A DNA stretch of 64,000 nucleotides, taken from assembly GCA_046297495.1 (NCBI GenBank), contig JBKBIP010000013.1, positions 62,001-126,000 of the forward strand, in the 5' to 3' direction. Made by a program: the position numbers and the translations under genes. Origin of the DNA: JBKBIP01 sp046297495. GTDB lineage: Bacteria; Planctomycetota; Planctomycetia; Gemmatales; Gemmataceae. A model generated the notes under the pieces. It worked only from the letters and a program-made list of their open reading frames with translations. It made no database searches and had not been told where the DNA came from. Shown here one piece after another: positions 25,271 to 35,083 of this stretch. The stretch's first letter is position 1. The number at the start of each line of letters is the position of its first letter.

Positions 25271-26731
25271 GTGAGGTTCAACCGTATTCCACGAAATGTA
25301 CTGATCGTCGGTTTTCTGGCGTTCCTGGGGATCGTAGGTGTTCCCGATGTAATGGGACAGGGAACCCAAAAAGCCGAGGAGCGCGTCTTGCGCGCGGGGG
25401 CGGCGACCAGCAACATCACGCCACGCCTGGGCCGATTGATCGTCGGCGGTTTCAGTCCTTTCCCGGCCAAGCATATCCATGACGAGCTGCATGCCCGTTG
25501 TCTGGTATTGGACGACGGCCAGACGAAAATCGCCTTCGTCGTCTGCGACAATCTGGGGATTGATCGCTCGGTGTACGATCATGCCCGCCGGCTGATCACC
25601 AAGGAAACCGGCATTCCCGGTGACAATATCTTGATGTCGGCGACACACACGCACTCCGGCCCGTCGTGGCACGGGCGCGACGATGAGGATGGGGACTATC
25701 CGAGCTTTCTGGCCCGGAAGATCGCTGATGGCGTGGCCCGCGCCGAGCGCAACCTCGAACCAGCCCGCATCGGTTGGGGGGTGGGGCGGGAGCCGAACCA
25801 GGTCTTCAATCGCCGCTGGAAGATGAAGCCGGGACCGGCGCTGGCCAATCCGTTCGGCGGCGTCGATCAGGTGCGCATGAATCCGCCGCGTCTCAGCCCC
25901 GACCTGATCGAACCCGCCGGCCCCACCGACCCGGAGATTTCGTTCCTCACGGTGCAGTCCCGTGATGGCCGGCCCATCGCACTGTTGGCCAACTATTCGC
26001 TGCACTATGTCGGCGGTGTTCGGCCCGGTGACATCTCGGCGGATTATTTCGCCGTCTTCGCCGACCGCATTCAGCAGCTGCTCGGCGCTGACCGGCTCGA
26101 TCCCCCCTTTGTCGGCATGTTATGCAACGGCACCAGCGGCGACATCAACAACAATAACTACGCCGCGCCGGGTGAGAAGCGCCAGCCCTACGAACAAATG
26201 CGCCGCGTGGCTCATGCCGTGGCGGCCGAGGTGGACCGCGTGCATCAAACGGTGCGCTTTCATGATTGGGTTCCGCTAGGGGTTCAGCACAAGGAAATCT
26301 CCCTGGCCACGCGCAAGCCGACTCCGGAACAATTGACATGGGCGAAGGAAACCTTGGCCAAGCCCGCCGATGCCCCGCAATACCATCCGCGGGAACGCAA
26401 CTACGCTCAGCGTGTCCTGGCCCTGCATGATGCGCCGCCGCGTGGCGAAATCGTCCTGCAAGCGTTCCGCGTCGGCAAGGTGGGCATCGCTGCCATTCCC
26501 TTCGAGGTCTTCGCGGAAATCGGCCTGGAAATCAAGCAGAAAAGTCCCTTCCAACCCACTTTCACTGTTTCGCTGGCCAACGGCTCCGGCGGCTACCTGC
26601 CCACCCCCGCCCAGCACAAAGTCGGCGGCTACGAAACCTGGATCGGCACCAACCGCGTGGAGATCGACGCCTCCGTGAAAATCGTGGACACGCTGATGGA
26701 GCTGTTTGGGAGGTTGGAGAAGGAGAAATGA
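25271..26731 (+). CDS. Neutral/alkaline ceramidase-like secreted protein
   Basis: A 486-residue protein with a signal peptide (VLIVGFLAFLGIVGVPDVMGQ). It matches the N-terminal domain of neutral/non-lysosomal ceramidase: RAGAATSNITPRLG at the start of the mature protein, VCDNLGIDRSVYDHARRLI, ILMSATHTHSGPSWHG with the zinc-type THTHSGP motif (around residues 120-127), and NGTSGDINNNNY near residue 290. This family hydrolyses ceramides in some organisms, but in planctomycetes many such proteins are uncharacterised, so the substrate is open. The GTG start has a GGAGGT site. It converges with the first sialidase-like gene, 79 bp between stops. Confidence 0.82.
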   Translation: MRFNRIPRNVLIVGFLAFLGIVGVPDVMGQGTQKAEERVLRAGAATSNITPRLGRLIVGGFSPFPAKHIHDELHARCLVLDDGQTKIAFVVCDNLGIDRSVYDHARRLITKETGIPGDNILMSATHTHSGPSWHGRDDEDGDYPSFLARKIADGVARAERNLEPARIGWGVGREPNQVFNRRWKMKPGPALANPFGGVDQVRMNPPRLSPDLIEPAGPTDPEISFLTVQSRDGRPIALLANYSLHYVGGVRPGDISADYFAVFADRIQQLLGADRLDPPFVGMLCNGTSGDINNNNYAAPGEKRQPYEQMRRVAHAVAAEVDRVHQTVRFHDWVPLGVQHKEISLATRKPTPEQLTWAKETLAKPADAPQYHPRERNYAQRVLALHDAPPRGEIVLQAFRVGKVGIAAIPFEVFAEIGLEIKQKSPFQPTFTVSLANGSGGYLPTPAQHKVGGYETWIGTNRVEIDASVKIVDTLMELFGRLEKEK

Positions 26732-26810
26732 CGTACCGATGAGATTTCCCCTTGCGCCCCAAGCGGATGCCGTCCCCTCCGGCTCGGTTCATTGGAGCAT
26801 GGCACTCTTT

Positions 26811-27995
26811 TCACTTCTTCTCGCCGCTGGAAGCCTTGTGGACCAGCAGGCGGAGCGCGGCGGTGTCGGAGACCAGCTTGCCTTGCTGCACGTCCTTCTC
26901 GGTGAACCGAGCCATGAGAATTTCTTTCGCATCTCGGCGCGAGTAGTCGTAGATGATGTAGATGGTGCCATCATCCGCTTGCACCCCGTCGGGATAGGAA
27001 ACACCGGTGCGTTCATCCAACAGCAGGCCGCCGGACCAGGTGCGCCCCTCGTCCTGGGACACGAACGCCGTCAGATGCGAGCGTCCCGTCGCCTTGTCAA
27101 TGGGGCCATGTTTTACCAGCAACAGATTGCCCGAACGCAGCCGGTGGAGGAAGAACCGCGCGGAGGGGTGCGCGACGGCCGACGGTTTTAACTCGCTCCA
27201 CGTCCGGCCACGGTCAGTCGAGACGCTTTCGCCGATGCCATATTTAGTCCGGGCCAGCATCCAGAGGGATTTGTCCTTGCGTTCGACAATCATGTGCTCA
27301 TCGTAAGCCCTCACCTCTTTGGGAACATTGCAGCTGCCATGCACTTGCCAGGTTTTGCCCTTGTCCGTGGAAACGACCATCTTGGCGCTGTGGTCGGTTT
27401 GCCGCCAAGTGGAGGCGGGCAGACACCATTCGCCGGTTGAGAGGACAATCGGCTTACCCATCATCACGCCATCGGTCAGCCGGCGCGGTGGAGACCAGCG
27501 CGCGTTTTCGTCATCGGGGTTGTCCGTGGTGATGGCCCAGACGCCGCCAACGGTGGCTGTGTGACCGACTGCCTGCGCCCAGAAAACCCACATGCGGCCA
27601 TCGGGATCGAGCCACGCTTGCGGATCGAAGGCGCGAACGGGACCTTCGCCATCCGGGTCGATGACAAGCTTCTCGGTGGACCAAGTGCGGCCATTGTCAC
27701 CGCTAGTCACAAGGATGACGTAATTGTTGTGATCCTCGCCGGGAGTCTTGCCGCCGTACCAGGTGGCCCACAATCGACCCCGGGGACTGCGTGCCAGGCT
27801 GGGGATGCCCTGAAAACGCCGGGCCGCGCCAGAGTATTCCGGGCCAGGATTCAGAATGACTTGCGGTGGCCGGAGGAATGCGGGCTGCTCGTCCGGGGAC
27901 AACGCGCCAGCATGAAACGTAGCCAGGCAGCTAGTGATGGTGGCACCGTGGATACCAGCAAGGGCCAACACGATGGCCAGAATGAGTCGTTGCAT
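26811..27995 (-). CDS. Secreted BNR/sialidase-like protein 1
   Basis: A 394-residue exported protein (signal MQRLILAIVLALAGIHG) with the six-bladed sialidase-type propeller. Four Asp-box motifs of the S/T-x-D-x-G-x-T-W form are seen: TSGDNGRTWS, STDKGKTWQ, STDRGRTWS and SQDEGRTWS. The start of the fold reads FQGIPSLARSPRGRLWATWYGG, the variant in which the classical R-I-P arginine position is altered, so true sialic-acid cleavage is not assured. C-terminal YPDGVQADDGTIYIIYDYSR contains the expected Tyr region. A paralogue lies 64 bp upstream on the same strand. Confidence 0.82.
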   Translation of the reverse strand: MQRLILAIVLALAGIHGATITSCLATFHAGALSPDEQPAFLRPPQVILNPGPEYSGAARRFQGIPSLARSPRGRLWATWYGGKTPGEDHNNYVILVTSGDNGRTWSTEKLVIDPDGEGPVRAFDPQAWLDPDGRMWVFWAQAVGHTATVGGVWAITTDNPDDENARWSPPRRLTDGVMMGKPIVLSTGEWCLPASTWRQTDHSAKMVVSTDKGKTWQVHGSCNVPKEVRAYDEHMIVERKDKSLWMLARTKYGIGESVSTDRGRTWSELKPSAVAHPSARFFLHRLRSGNLLLVKHGPIDKATGRSHLTAFVSQDEGRTWSGGLLLDERTGVSYPDGVQADDGTIYIIYDYSRRDAKEILMARFTEKDVQQGKLVSDTAALRLLVHKASSGEKK

Positions 27996-28059
27996 GGGAG
28001 TCAGGTCCTGATGGAAGTTCGTTATCCGTGTGCGAGCCGCTTTTGATGACTACAAATCA

Positions 28060-29241
28060 TCAGTTTGCAATCCGTCCCAGATCAGGCAGGCGAATTTTGA
28101 GGATTTCCACGCTCTGTTTCCGCCCGGCAAAGGCGACCAACAGGTACCCATCGTGCTCCATCACATGCGGATAGTCCACCTGGTGGTCCCCTACCAGATA
28201 GCCCAATTTCGTGAAGACCAGCCCATCGTTGCTGATGGCGATGGTGAGGGGGTCCCGTTTTTTGGGGTTGGCGTTGGAGACCAGCACATAACGTCCGTCG
28301 CTCAGACGCAGGCCGTGAAGCTTCGAAGTTGCGTCCGGGAAGTTCGTCTGCGCTGGCTTGCTCCAGGTCCGGCCGTTGTCGGTCGAGAAGGATCGATACA
28401 GGTATCCACCCCGGCGATTGTCTCGGAATAACGCCATGAGATTGTCATCTGGTAGCACCCACCACAGCGGCTCCTCGGCGGCGAGTTCGCTGCTGGAGCC
28501 AAGCACAGGGAACGATTGCCAATCGTTCGGCGCTTTGACGCCTCCCACCAGAAAATGGACGCCGCTGGTTTTGTAATCGTGGGGCCGGCGTGACATCATC
28601 CACTCACCCGTTGGCAGTCGCTTGGGAGGGAAATTGTTGATGGCGTTGTCCGCGATGACGCCGGCGCTGGTCCACAACTCCGCGCCGGGCTTGAGTCGAA
28701 ACGCATGCAGCTTGAGGCTCGGCCCGAAGAAGCCGGCCGCTTCATCCAAGGAAGCCAGCGCCAACAGCTCGTCCCCCCGCTGCCAGAAGCCACGCGCGAT
28801 CCAACGCAAACCTTTGTCGGTTCGTGTTCCATAGTGCGGCGAGTCGGGGCCGGAGTTCAGCGGCTCTGGCGTGAGAAACTTCGGTTCACTCCATTTCAAG
28901 CCGTCGGGACTGGTGGCGAAGCGGACGCGCTGGCCGACGCGATCCTCGATCCCGGGGCCGTCACTCCACATCACCCAGAATTGGCCGTCGTGATGGGCGA
29001 GGTAGTTGTGCTGATTGACTCCCTTGGCCGCGCGGACATCGCTTACGACGGCGTGTTGACTTGGCACGCGCGGCAGCTTAGCGAAGTCAATTTGATGGGG
29101 ATTCGTCGGCACCCAATCGCCAGCGAGCATCAGGGGAGACGCGGGATTGTCCACGGGATGCGGTGCTGGCTTCCCCGCCGCGACCGTCGAAGCTGATAAA
29201 ATGACGACAGTGAAACAGCCGGTCCAAATACGATGGTGCAT
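28060..29241 (-). CDS. Secreted BNR/sialidase-like protein 2
   Basis: A 393-residue exported protein (signal peptide MHHRIWTGCFTVVILSASTVAAG) of the sialidase-like propeller type. Only one clear Asp box is seen (STDNGRTWS, near residue 290), with a second degenerate one (TSPDGLKWSEP). Other blades are visible as repeating short strands, for example NYLAHHDGQFWVMWSDGP and GDELLALASLDEA. It is only distantly similar to the neighbouring sialidase-like protein, so the two are probably not a recent duplication. The catalytic residues cannot be placed with confidence. It lies 49 bp downstream of topA on the same strand. Confidence 0.72.
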   Translation of the reverse strand: MHHRIWTGCFTVVILSASTVAAGKPAPHPVDNPASPLMLAGDWVPTNPHQIDFAKLPRVPSQHAVVSDVRAAKGVNQHNYLAHHDGQFWVMWSDGPGIEDRVGQRVRFATSPDGLKWSEPKFLTPEPLNSGPDSPHYGTRTDKGLRWIARGFWQRGDELLALASLDEAAGFFGPSLKLHAFRLKPGAELWTSAGVIADNAINNFPPKRLPTGEWMMSRRPHDYKTSGVHFLVGGVKAPNDWQSFPVLGSSSELAAEEPLWWVLPDDNLMALFRDNRRGGYLYRSFSTDNGRTWSKPAQTNFPDATSKLHGLRLSDGRYVLVSNANPKKRDPLTIAISNDGLVFTKLGYLVGDHQVDYPHVMEHDGYLLVAFAGRKQSVEILKIRLPDLGRIAN

Positions 29242-29290
29242 GAGGATATATCCGCCGAGAAAATGAGGGAATGCATACGACGATTTTTCC

Positions 29291-32068
29291 CTACGCCGAG
29301 CTAGTTTCCAGTTGTTCGAGCATTTCCGGTGATACCTCGCGCGTGCCTCGGCAACGGGGGTACTTGCTGCAACCCAAGAAATAACCGCCGCGCGGGCTGG
29401 GCCGCAGCTTCATGGCTGATTCGCATTCGGGACAGGTTTCGCTGACCTCGATGGCGGGCACGGCTTTCTTGGCGGGGGCCGGTATCATGTCCTTGAGTTT
29501 TTCCTTCATCTCCGCCGGTACCGGCTTGGTGCTGCGACATTTCGGATAGGCGCTGCAACCCAGGAACGGCCCGCGTGGTCCGCGCTTGACGACCATCGCC
29601 GCGCCGCACTTCTCGCAATTCAAGCCGGATTCCACCGGCTTGATCGGATTGCCTTGGGCATCGACATCGTGGGCGTTGCGGCACTTGGGATAGCCAGTGC
29701 AGGCCAGGAAGGGACCACGCGGCCCTTCGCGGATCACCATGGGCTTGCCGCACTTCTCGCAGACGTGCTCGGTGGGCCGGCTCGATGGCACCGGGTTTCC
29801 CTCGGCGTCGAGATTCATGGTCGCCTTGCATTCGGGGTAATCGCTGCAACCCAGGAACGGTCCCCGTTTGCCCATGCGGCGCAGCATCGGCTTGCCGCAA
29901 TTGGGGCACGGATGATCGGTGAGAACCGGCTCCTCGCGCAGTGGTTCCCCCTCGCGCGGCTTGATGTACTTGCACTCCGGATAGCCGGAACAACCGATGA
30001 AGCGATTTCCTTTCGTCTTAGTGCTGAACTTGATGACCAACGGCTTGCCACACTGCGGGCACAATTCGCCCGTTTCCGCCCCGCGAATCGATTCCATTTC
30101 CTCGGTGGCGGAACGCAGGGCCATGCTGAACGGTCCCCAGAAGTCATTGAGAACGTGGACCATCTCCGCTTGCCGTTCCTCGATCTGGTCCAGCTTCTCC
30201 TCCATCGAGCTGGTGAATTTGAAATCCATCACTTCGGGGAAGTGCTGCACGAGCTTGTCGGTGGCGAGGTTGCCCAATTCCGTTGGGAAGAAACGGCGCT
30301 CGCGTTGCTCGACGTACTTGCGTTCTTGGATTTTGCTGATGATGCTGGCGTAGGTGCTGGGCCGGCCGATGCCTTCCTTTTCCAGTGCCTTGACCAACGA
30401 CGCCTCATTGTAGCGTGGCGGCGGCTGCGTGAAATGCTGCGAGGCCAGCAAATCGTGCAAGTCGAGGTTTTGCTTCTCGGCCAATGCGGGTAGGGTGGCG
30501 TCTTCCTGCTTCCCCTTGGGAGCCAGCACCCGGCGATAGCCGTCGAACTTCAACACTTTGCCTTGAGCCTTGAACAGACCAGGACCTGGTAGCTCGCTGC
30601 CTTGCGGCTGTGCCAGAATGTCCACCGTGGTGACGGCGAAGATGGCCGGTTTCATCTGGCAGGCGACGAAGCGGCGATAAATCAATTCATATAGCTTGCG
30701 CTGATGCTCGTTCAGAAACGGCGCCACCCGTTGCGGCGTGTACGACAGATCGGTCGGACGAATGGCTTCATGGGCTTCCTGAGCACTCTTGCCAGAAGCG
30801 TAGTAATTCGGTTTCTCTGGCAAGTAAGTGTCGCCGTACTGATTTTGAATGTGTTCCCGGCAGGCAGTCAGCGCTTCCGGAGCAATGCGCGTGCTGTCAG
30901 TGCGCATGTAGGTGATTAGGGCCACCGCTCCTTCGCTGCCCAGGTCGATCCCTTCGTACAAATCTTGGGCCAGGCGCATGGTGTGCTTGGCCGAGAAGCC
31001 GAAGCGAATGTTGGCTTGCTGTTGCAAGGTGCTGGTGGTGAACGGCGGCGGGGCTTTTTCGGGCCGGTCCTTTTGCTCGACCCGTTGCACATGGTAGGCG
31101 GCGCCCGCCAAGGCTTGGGCAATCGGCACGGCTTGCTGTTCGTTCCCGGCCTCGAATTTTTTCCCGGCCCATTCGGCCAGCTCCGCGCTGAAGGTGCCTT
31201 CCTTGAGTTCGTCCTTGGTTTCTTCGGCGTCTGCTCCGTCTTGTTTCTTGCGAATGCGGGCCGCGACAGCGGAGCGCGGCAAGACCCCTTCCGTAGCCAA
31301 CCAAGCGGTGATCTTCCAGTATTCCTCCGACTTGAACGCCGCGATCTCCCGTTCCCGTTCGACGATCAGGCGCACCGCCACCGATTGCACCCGGCCGGCG
31401 CTTTGGGCGCCGATCTTCTTGCGCAGCAAGGGGCTGATCTTATAGCCGACCGCCCGATCCAGGAACCGCCGCGCCTCCTGAGCGCGCACGCGGTCCATGT
31501 CGATCTCACCCGCATGAGCGAAGGCCTCTTGAATGGCGCGCTTGGTGATCTCGTTAAACGTCACCCGCCGCACCCGTTCATCGGAAAGATTCAGGGCTTC
31601 CTTCAAGTGCCAGGCGATGGCCTCTCCTTCTCGGTCCCGGTCAGGAGCCAGGTACACCAGACCGGCGCGGGCGGCTCGCTTCTTGAGATCATTCAGCACG
31701 CGCTTATGGGTGTCGTCGTCCAGATTGACATAAGTAGGCACCCAACCGGCCTCGATGTCGATGCCGATTTGGCCACGCGGCGGGCGCTTGGGCAAGTCGC
31801 GGATGTGGCCGTAGCTGGCCGCCACTTCGTAGCCGCTGCCCAGGTATTTTTGGATCGTCTTGGCCTTGGCCGGCGACTCGACGATCACCAAGTTCTTGCG
31901 GCTGCCATCGAAGACTGCCTGGACAGCCGCCCTGCTCCCCCTGCGAACTGCCGTGGAGTTCTTCGCGGCCGTCGTCGCTTTCTTGCGGGTCGTGGTCGTT
32001 TTCCGCTGGCGCGGAGCCACCGGTGCGTCAGCAGCTTGGTCAGCCGTTTTTTTCTTCCGTGGAGGCAC
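29291..32068 (-). CDS. topA: DNA topoisomerase I with five C-terminal zinc ribbons
   Basis: A type IA topoisomerase that relaxes negative supercoils. The 925-residue protein starts with a basic Lys/Arg/Ala/Thr-rich tail (residues 1 to ~55, histone-tail-like), then the Toprim domain (NLVIVESPAKAKTIQKYLG; AIAWHLKEALNL). The active-site tyrosine is in ALITYMRTDSTR. The C-terminus holds five CxxC-x(17-20)-C-x(3-5)-C zinc-ribbon repeats, beginning at CPQCGKP, CPNCGKP, CEKCGKP, CEKCGAA and CPECESA; E. coli TopA has three zinc-binding repeats. The start is GTG at 32068 with GAGGAA seven bases upstream. It diverges from the PpiD-like gene. Confidence 0.97.
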   Translation of the reverse strand: MPPRKKKTADQAADAPVAPRQRKTTTTRKKATTAAKNSTAVRRGSRAAVQAVFDGSRKNLVIVESPAKAKTIQKYLGSGYEVAASYGHIRDLPKRPPRGQIGIDIEAGWVPTYVNLDDDTHKRVLNDLKKRAARAGLVYLAPDRDREGEAIAWHLKEALNLSDERVRRVTFNEITKRAIQEAFAHAGEIDMDRVRAQEARRFLDRAVGYKISPLLRKKIGAQSAGRVQSVAVRLIVEREREIAAFKSEEYWKITAWLATEGVLPRSAVAARIRKKQDGADAEETKDELKEGTFSAELAEWAGKKFEAGNEQQAVPIAQALAGAAYHVQRVEQKDRPEKAPPPFTTSTLQQQANIRFGFSAKHTMRLAQDLYEGIDLGSEGAVALITYMRTDSTRIAPEALTACREHIQNQYGDTYLPEKPNYYASGKSAQEAHEAIRPTDLSYTPQRVAPFLNEHQRKLYELIYRRFVACQMKPAIFAVTTVDILAQPQGSELPGPGLFKAQGKVLKFDGYRRVLAPKGKQEDATLPALAEKQNLDLHDLLASQHFTQPPPRYNEASLVKALEKEGIGRPSTYASIISKIQERKYVEQRERRFFPTELGNLATDKLVQHFPEVMDFKFTSSMEEKLDQIEERQAEMVHVLNDFWGPFSMALRSATEEMESIRGAETGELCPQCGKPLVIKFSTKTKGNRFIGCSGYPECKYIKPREGEPLREEPVLTDHPCPNCGKPMLRRMGKRGPFLGCSDYPECKATMNLDAEGNPVPSSRPTEHVCEKCGKPMVIREGPRGPFLACTGYPKCRNAHDVDAQGNPIKPVESGLNCEKCGAAMVVKRGPRGPFLGCSAYPKCRSTKPVPAEMKEKLKDMIPAPAKKAVPAIEVSETCPECESAMKLRPSPRGGYFLGCSKYPRCRGTREVSPEMLEQLETSSA

Positions 32069-32216
32069 GAGTCGTTTCCTCGAAAAATCGTAAGGATTGG
32101 TGCTTCTATTCCTGGCATCGCATCGTTCTTGTGGGGAAGAAGATAGACCACCGCGCGTGGATGGCCCGTGTCGCAGCCACCCTTCCCCTTACCTGTCACT
32201 GGCTCGCCGGTTGCCG

Positions 32217-32244
32217 TTGTGTTAGCGGACGAACTCGCTACAAT
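32217..32244 (+). promoter_or_regulatory. Possible sigma-70-like promoter upstream of the PpiD-like gene
   Basis: TTGTGT (32217-32222), a 16-bp spacer and TACAAT (32239-32244) lie in the topA/PpiD-like divergent space, about 112 bp before the ATG at 32356. Confidence 0.35.
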
Positions 32245-32355
32245 CACTATCTTGAGTCGAGTCCGCCATTCACCCATACTACATGATTTCGCGGAGTGTC
32301 AAGTCCGGCAACTTTCATGCCCAAGGCGGGACTTGCCCTAAGTCGAGGATGTGTC

Positions 32356-35016
32356 ATGGCTTTCAATCCATTTTCCGCGTTTCGGAAACATCAAAAAGTT
32401 ATGTTCGCTGGCCTGACTATATTGGCCATGATCACTTTTGTCTTTCTCGGCTTCGCGGGAGACCCACTCTCCCAGCTCCTGGATCGCTACCGGGGCCGGG
32501 GCGGGGACATGACCGCCGCCACCCTCTACGGACGAGACATCACGGCCAGAGAGCTTAGCACACTGCGTGCCCAGCGGGAAATCGCCAATACGTATATCAC
32601 GTCGGCACTGGCTGCCGCTCAACAGAACATGCTTCGGGTCGTGCAACAATTGGCGCAGTCCCAACAATTGGATGCGGCGCTGGGCAAAGAGATTCAAGAC
32701 ATCACGGGGTCTCGGCAATTTTACTTTCAATTCGCGGGTCAGAATCCCGGCATCTTGGAATTTTATGTCCAGCAACTACCTGAGATGCGCCAGCGCGTGG
32801 GGCAAGTCGAGAATCGGCTGCGGGCCGAAGGCAAAACCGCGGAAGCGGGAACCGTCGCCTTATTGAATCATGTCTTGGCTATTGATGGGGAATTGTTCGC
32901 ACCGCGCGAGTCGAACTTGTTTTTTGGCGGAACCACCACGGACGAAGGACTGTTCGACTTTCTCATCTGGCTGCACGAAGCGGATCGCTTGCGCATTCAA
33001 CTCAGCCCCGCGCAAGTTCAGCAAGAAATCAAAGCGTTGACTTACAACCAATTCACGCAAAGAGATTCCTTGGATATTGAGCAGGTCATCGAAAGGCAGT
33101 ATCGGGACGCCCCGACGAACATTTTGAATTTCCTGGAGCAAGCGCTCACCGACGAATTTCGTGTGCGGCTGGCCCGCATCGCTTTAGAGGGATATGAACC
33201 GGGCGCCCGGGGGGAAGTGCCGGTGCAAGTCACTCCCTATGAATTGTGGGAATTTTATCGCGACCAGCGCACGGAACTGGAATTGGAGCTATTCACCATC
33301 CCGGTGCGCGACTTTTTGCCCCAGGTGACGGAGAAGCCGACCGAAGCGGAGCTGCGCAAGCTGTTCACCGCCTATCGCCGCGTGGAAGCGCATCCCGCCT
33401 CTGAAAGCCCCGGCTTCCGCCAACCGAAACGCTACCGGATTCAATGGATCAGCGCCCGCCCCGATGAGGAACGCTACCAACAGGCGGCCAAGGTCGAGGA
33501 AGCACTCCTGCAAGCGACCTTGCCATTGGCGTATCAAATGTTGTTGCAGCGCGAGTACCAAAATCTTGAATTCTCCTATCGGATGCCGAGTCTGTTGGAA
33601 CCCTACGTGCCTCGTAACGTGTATGACCAGCTATTGGAGCGCCGGAAAAATGCTGCGGTGGATGTGGCCGCGACGGTCGGCCAACTGCTCGGCCCAGCGG
33701 GATGGGGAGAACCGACCTTCCTGGCCGCCACGCTGAGCAATCAAGCCGGACGCTTCATCGATGTCAACCAGGAAGCAGCGCCGATCCTTGAACCCGACCG
33801 CCAGCGCCGGGCGGCGGCTCTGGCCAGTCTGTTGTTCCTCGATGCTTCCCCGCAATCGGCCTTGGGCACGGCGATCGTGACGACCGCCGCCGACCGGCTC
33901 CCCCAACCCGCCGCTTACGAAGCCGCCCGCGCCGAGGCGCGCGAGCGCATCCAAAGTGAGCTGGCTCATGGCATCGTGCTGCAAACCTTGCAACGCTTCG
34001 TGAAGAACGAATTAGAGCCTATCGCCGCCAAGGAGAACGTCAAAGATGTTGATATGTCCAACGAGTTGGCTGAGGCGGCCCAGCGCTACGGCTTGAAAAC
34101 GGGGGTGATGGACAAGCCGCGCGGACAATTTGAAATCCAAGATGATCCGGCTCTCAAGCCGTTACTGGACATCTTTCGCGGCCCGAACCGGCTGACACCG
34201 GATTTGGAACGCCAGTTCGCGCATGAGTTGTTCAACATGAGCGAAGCCAAGCCTTACGTCGCCGAGGGCTTGGTGGAACATAACCCTCGTACTCCTCATG
34301 TGCCGGCGATGCGCTCGGGGGAAAATTTCATGGAGGAACGTTTTTGGGCCTCGTCCTCGGAACCGCTCGTCTTTTGGAAAACCAAAGTCGAGAATCCCCG
34401 TGATCCGCTCAAGCTCGACGAAGTGTATGATCAGGTGGTTTTGGCTTGGAAGCTGAGCAAAGCCCGCGAGCTGGCCAAGAAGGCGGCGGAAGCGTTAGCC
34501 GCCAAGGTAGCGGCCGCCAGGGGGGACGAGCAGAAACTCCGCGACTTGGCAGTTCAGGAACAACGCGCCACCTTTACTTTAGAGAACGTGGCGGCGCTGG
34601 TGCGGCGTCAATTGGCTCAGCCCGGCGCCAATCAGCCACGCTACGAACCTTATGCCGTGTCCAACGAGAAAGTGCTCTATCCAGGACCGGGATTCGTGGA
34701 CAGCCTCTTGCAGCTCAAGGAAAAAGACAAAAACATCGGCGACACAGTCGTGACGCACGATCAGCCCATCGAGCATTATTATGTCGCGGCATTAATTTCC
34801 CGCGTGCCCCCTTCGGAAAGAGACTTCTTGTTGGCGTACCGCACCGAGTCCAGTATGCCCTCGAACAGCGATACGATTTTGAATCGCTACCTTCAGCAGC
34901 AGACACGGAAATACCGCGAGCAATTCATGGCCCAATTGCGCCAGCAAGCGAGTTTGAAGCTCAATCCCGAATATACGGAGCGCCGCGATTCGGATGATGG
35001 CCGCTTGATCGATTAA
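32356..35016 (+). CDS. PpiD/SurA-like membrane-anchored periplasmic protein
   Basis: An 886-residue protein with a PpiD-like N-terminus: a short cytoplasmic FNPFSAFRKHQKVMF stretch, one membrane helix (LTILAMITFVFLGFAG, residues ~18-33), then a long periplasmic alpha-helical region that resembles the SurA/PpiD chaperone domain (LYGRDITARELSTLRAQREI). I cannot find a parvulin PPIase domain with its usual signature, so it may act as a holding chaperone rather than an isomerase. The remaining ~500 residues are charged, helix-rich and rich in Ala/Glu/Arg. The ATG at 32356 has GAGGA upstream and places the membrane helix at the right depth. It converges with hflX. Confidence 0.7.
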   Translation: MAFNPFSAFRKHQKVMFAGLTILAMITFVFLGFAGDPLSQLLDRYRGRGGDMTAATLYGRDITARELSTLRAQREIANTYITSALAAAQQNMLRVVQQLAQSQQLDAALGKEIQDITGSRQFYFQFAGQNPGILEFYVQQLPEMRQRVGQVENRLRAEGKTAEAGTVALLNHVLAIDGELFAPRESNLFFGGTTTDEGLFDFLIWLHEADRLRIQLSPAQVQQEIKALTYNQFTQRDSLDIEQVIERQYRDAPTNILNFLEQALTDEFRVRLARIALEGYEPGARGEVPVQVTPYELWEFYRDQRTELELELFTIPVRDFLPQVTEKPTEAELRKLFTAYRRVEAHPASESPGFRQPKRYRIQWISARPDEERYQQAAKVEEALLQATLPLAYQMLLQREYQNLEFSYRMPSLLEPYVPRNVYDQLLERRKNAAVDVAATVGQLLGPAGWGEPTFLAATLSNQAGRFIDVNQEAAPILEPDRQRRAAALASLLFLDASPQSALGTAIVTTAADRLPQPAAYEAARAEARERIQSELAHGIVLQTLQRFVKNELEPIAAKENVKDVDMSNELAEAAQRYGLKTGVMDKPRGQFEIQDDPALKPLLDIFRGPNRLTPDLERQFAHELFNMSEAKPYVAEGLVEHNPRTPHVPAMRSGENFMEERFWASSSEPLVFWKTKVENPRDPLKLDEVYDQVVLAWKLSKARELAKKAAEALAAKVAAARGDEQKLRDLAVQEQRATFTLENVAALVRRQLAQPGANQPRYEPYAVSNEKVLYPGPGFVDSLLQLKEKDKNIGDTVVTHDQPIEHYYVAALISRVPPSERDFLLAYRTESSMPSNSDTILNRYLQQQTRKYREQFMAQLRQQASLKLNPEYTERRDSDDGRLID

Positions 35017-35042
35017 CAGGTTCGATCTGGGTTGAGAAGCAA

Positions 35043-35072
35043 GCGGCTCGCGCGCGGCAGCGTGCGAGCCGC
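35043..35072. terminator. Stem-loop between convergent PpiD-like and hflX genes
   Basis: GCGGCTCGC at 35043-35051 and GCGAGCCGC at 35064-35072 form a perfect 9-bp stem with a 12-nt loop in the 67 bp between the two stops. It could end transcription from both sides. Confidence 0.6.
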
Positions 35073-35083
35073 CGATGGTCCCC

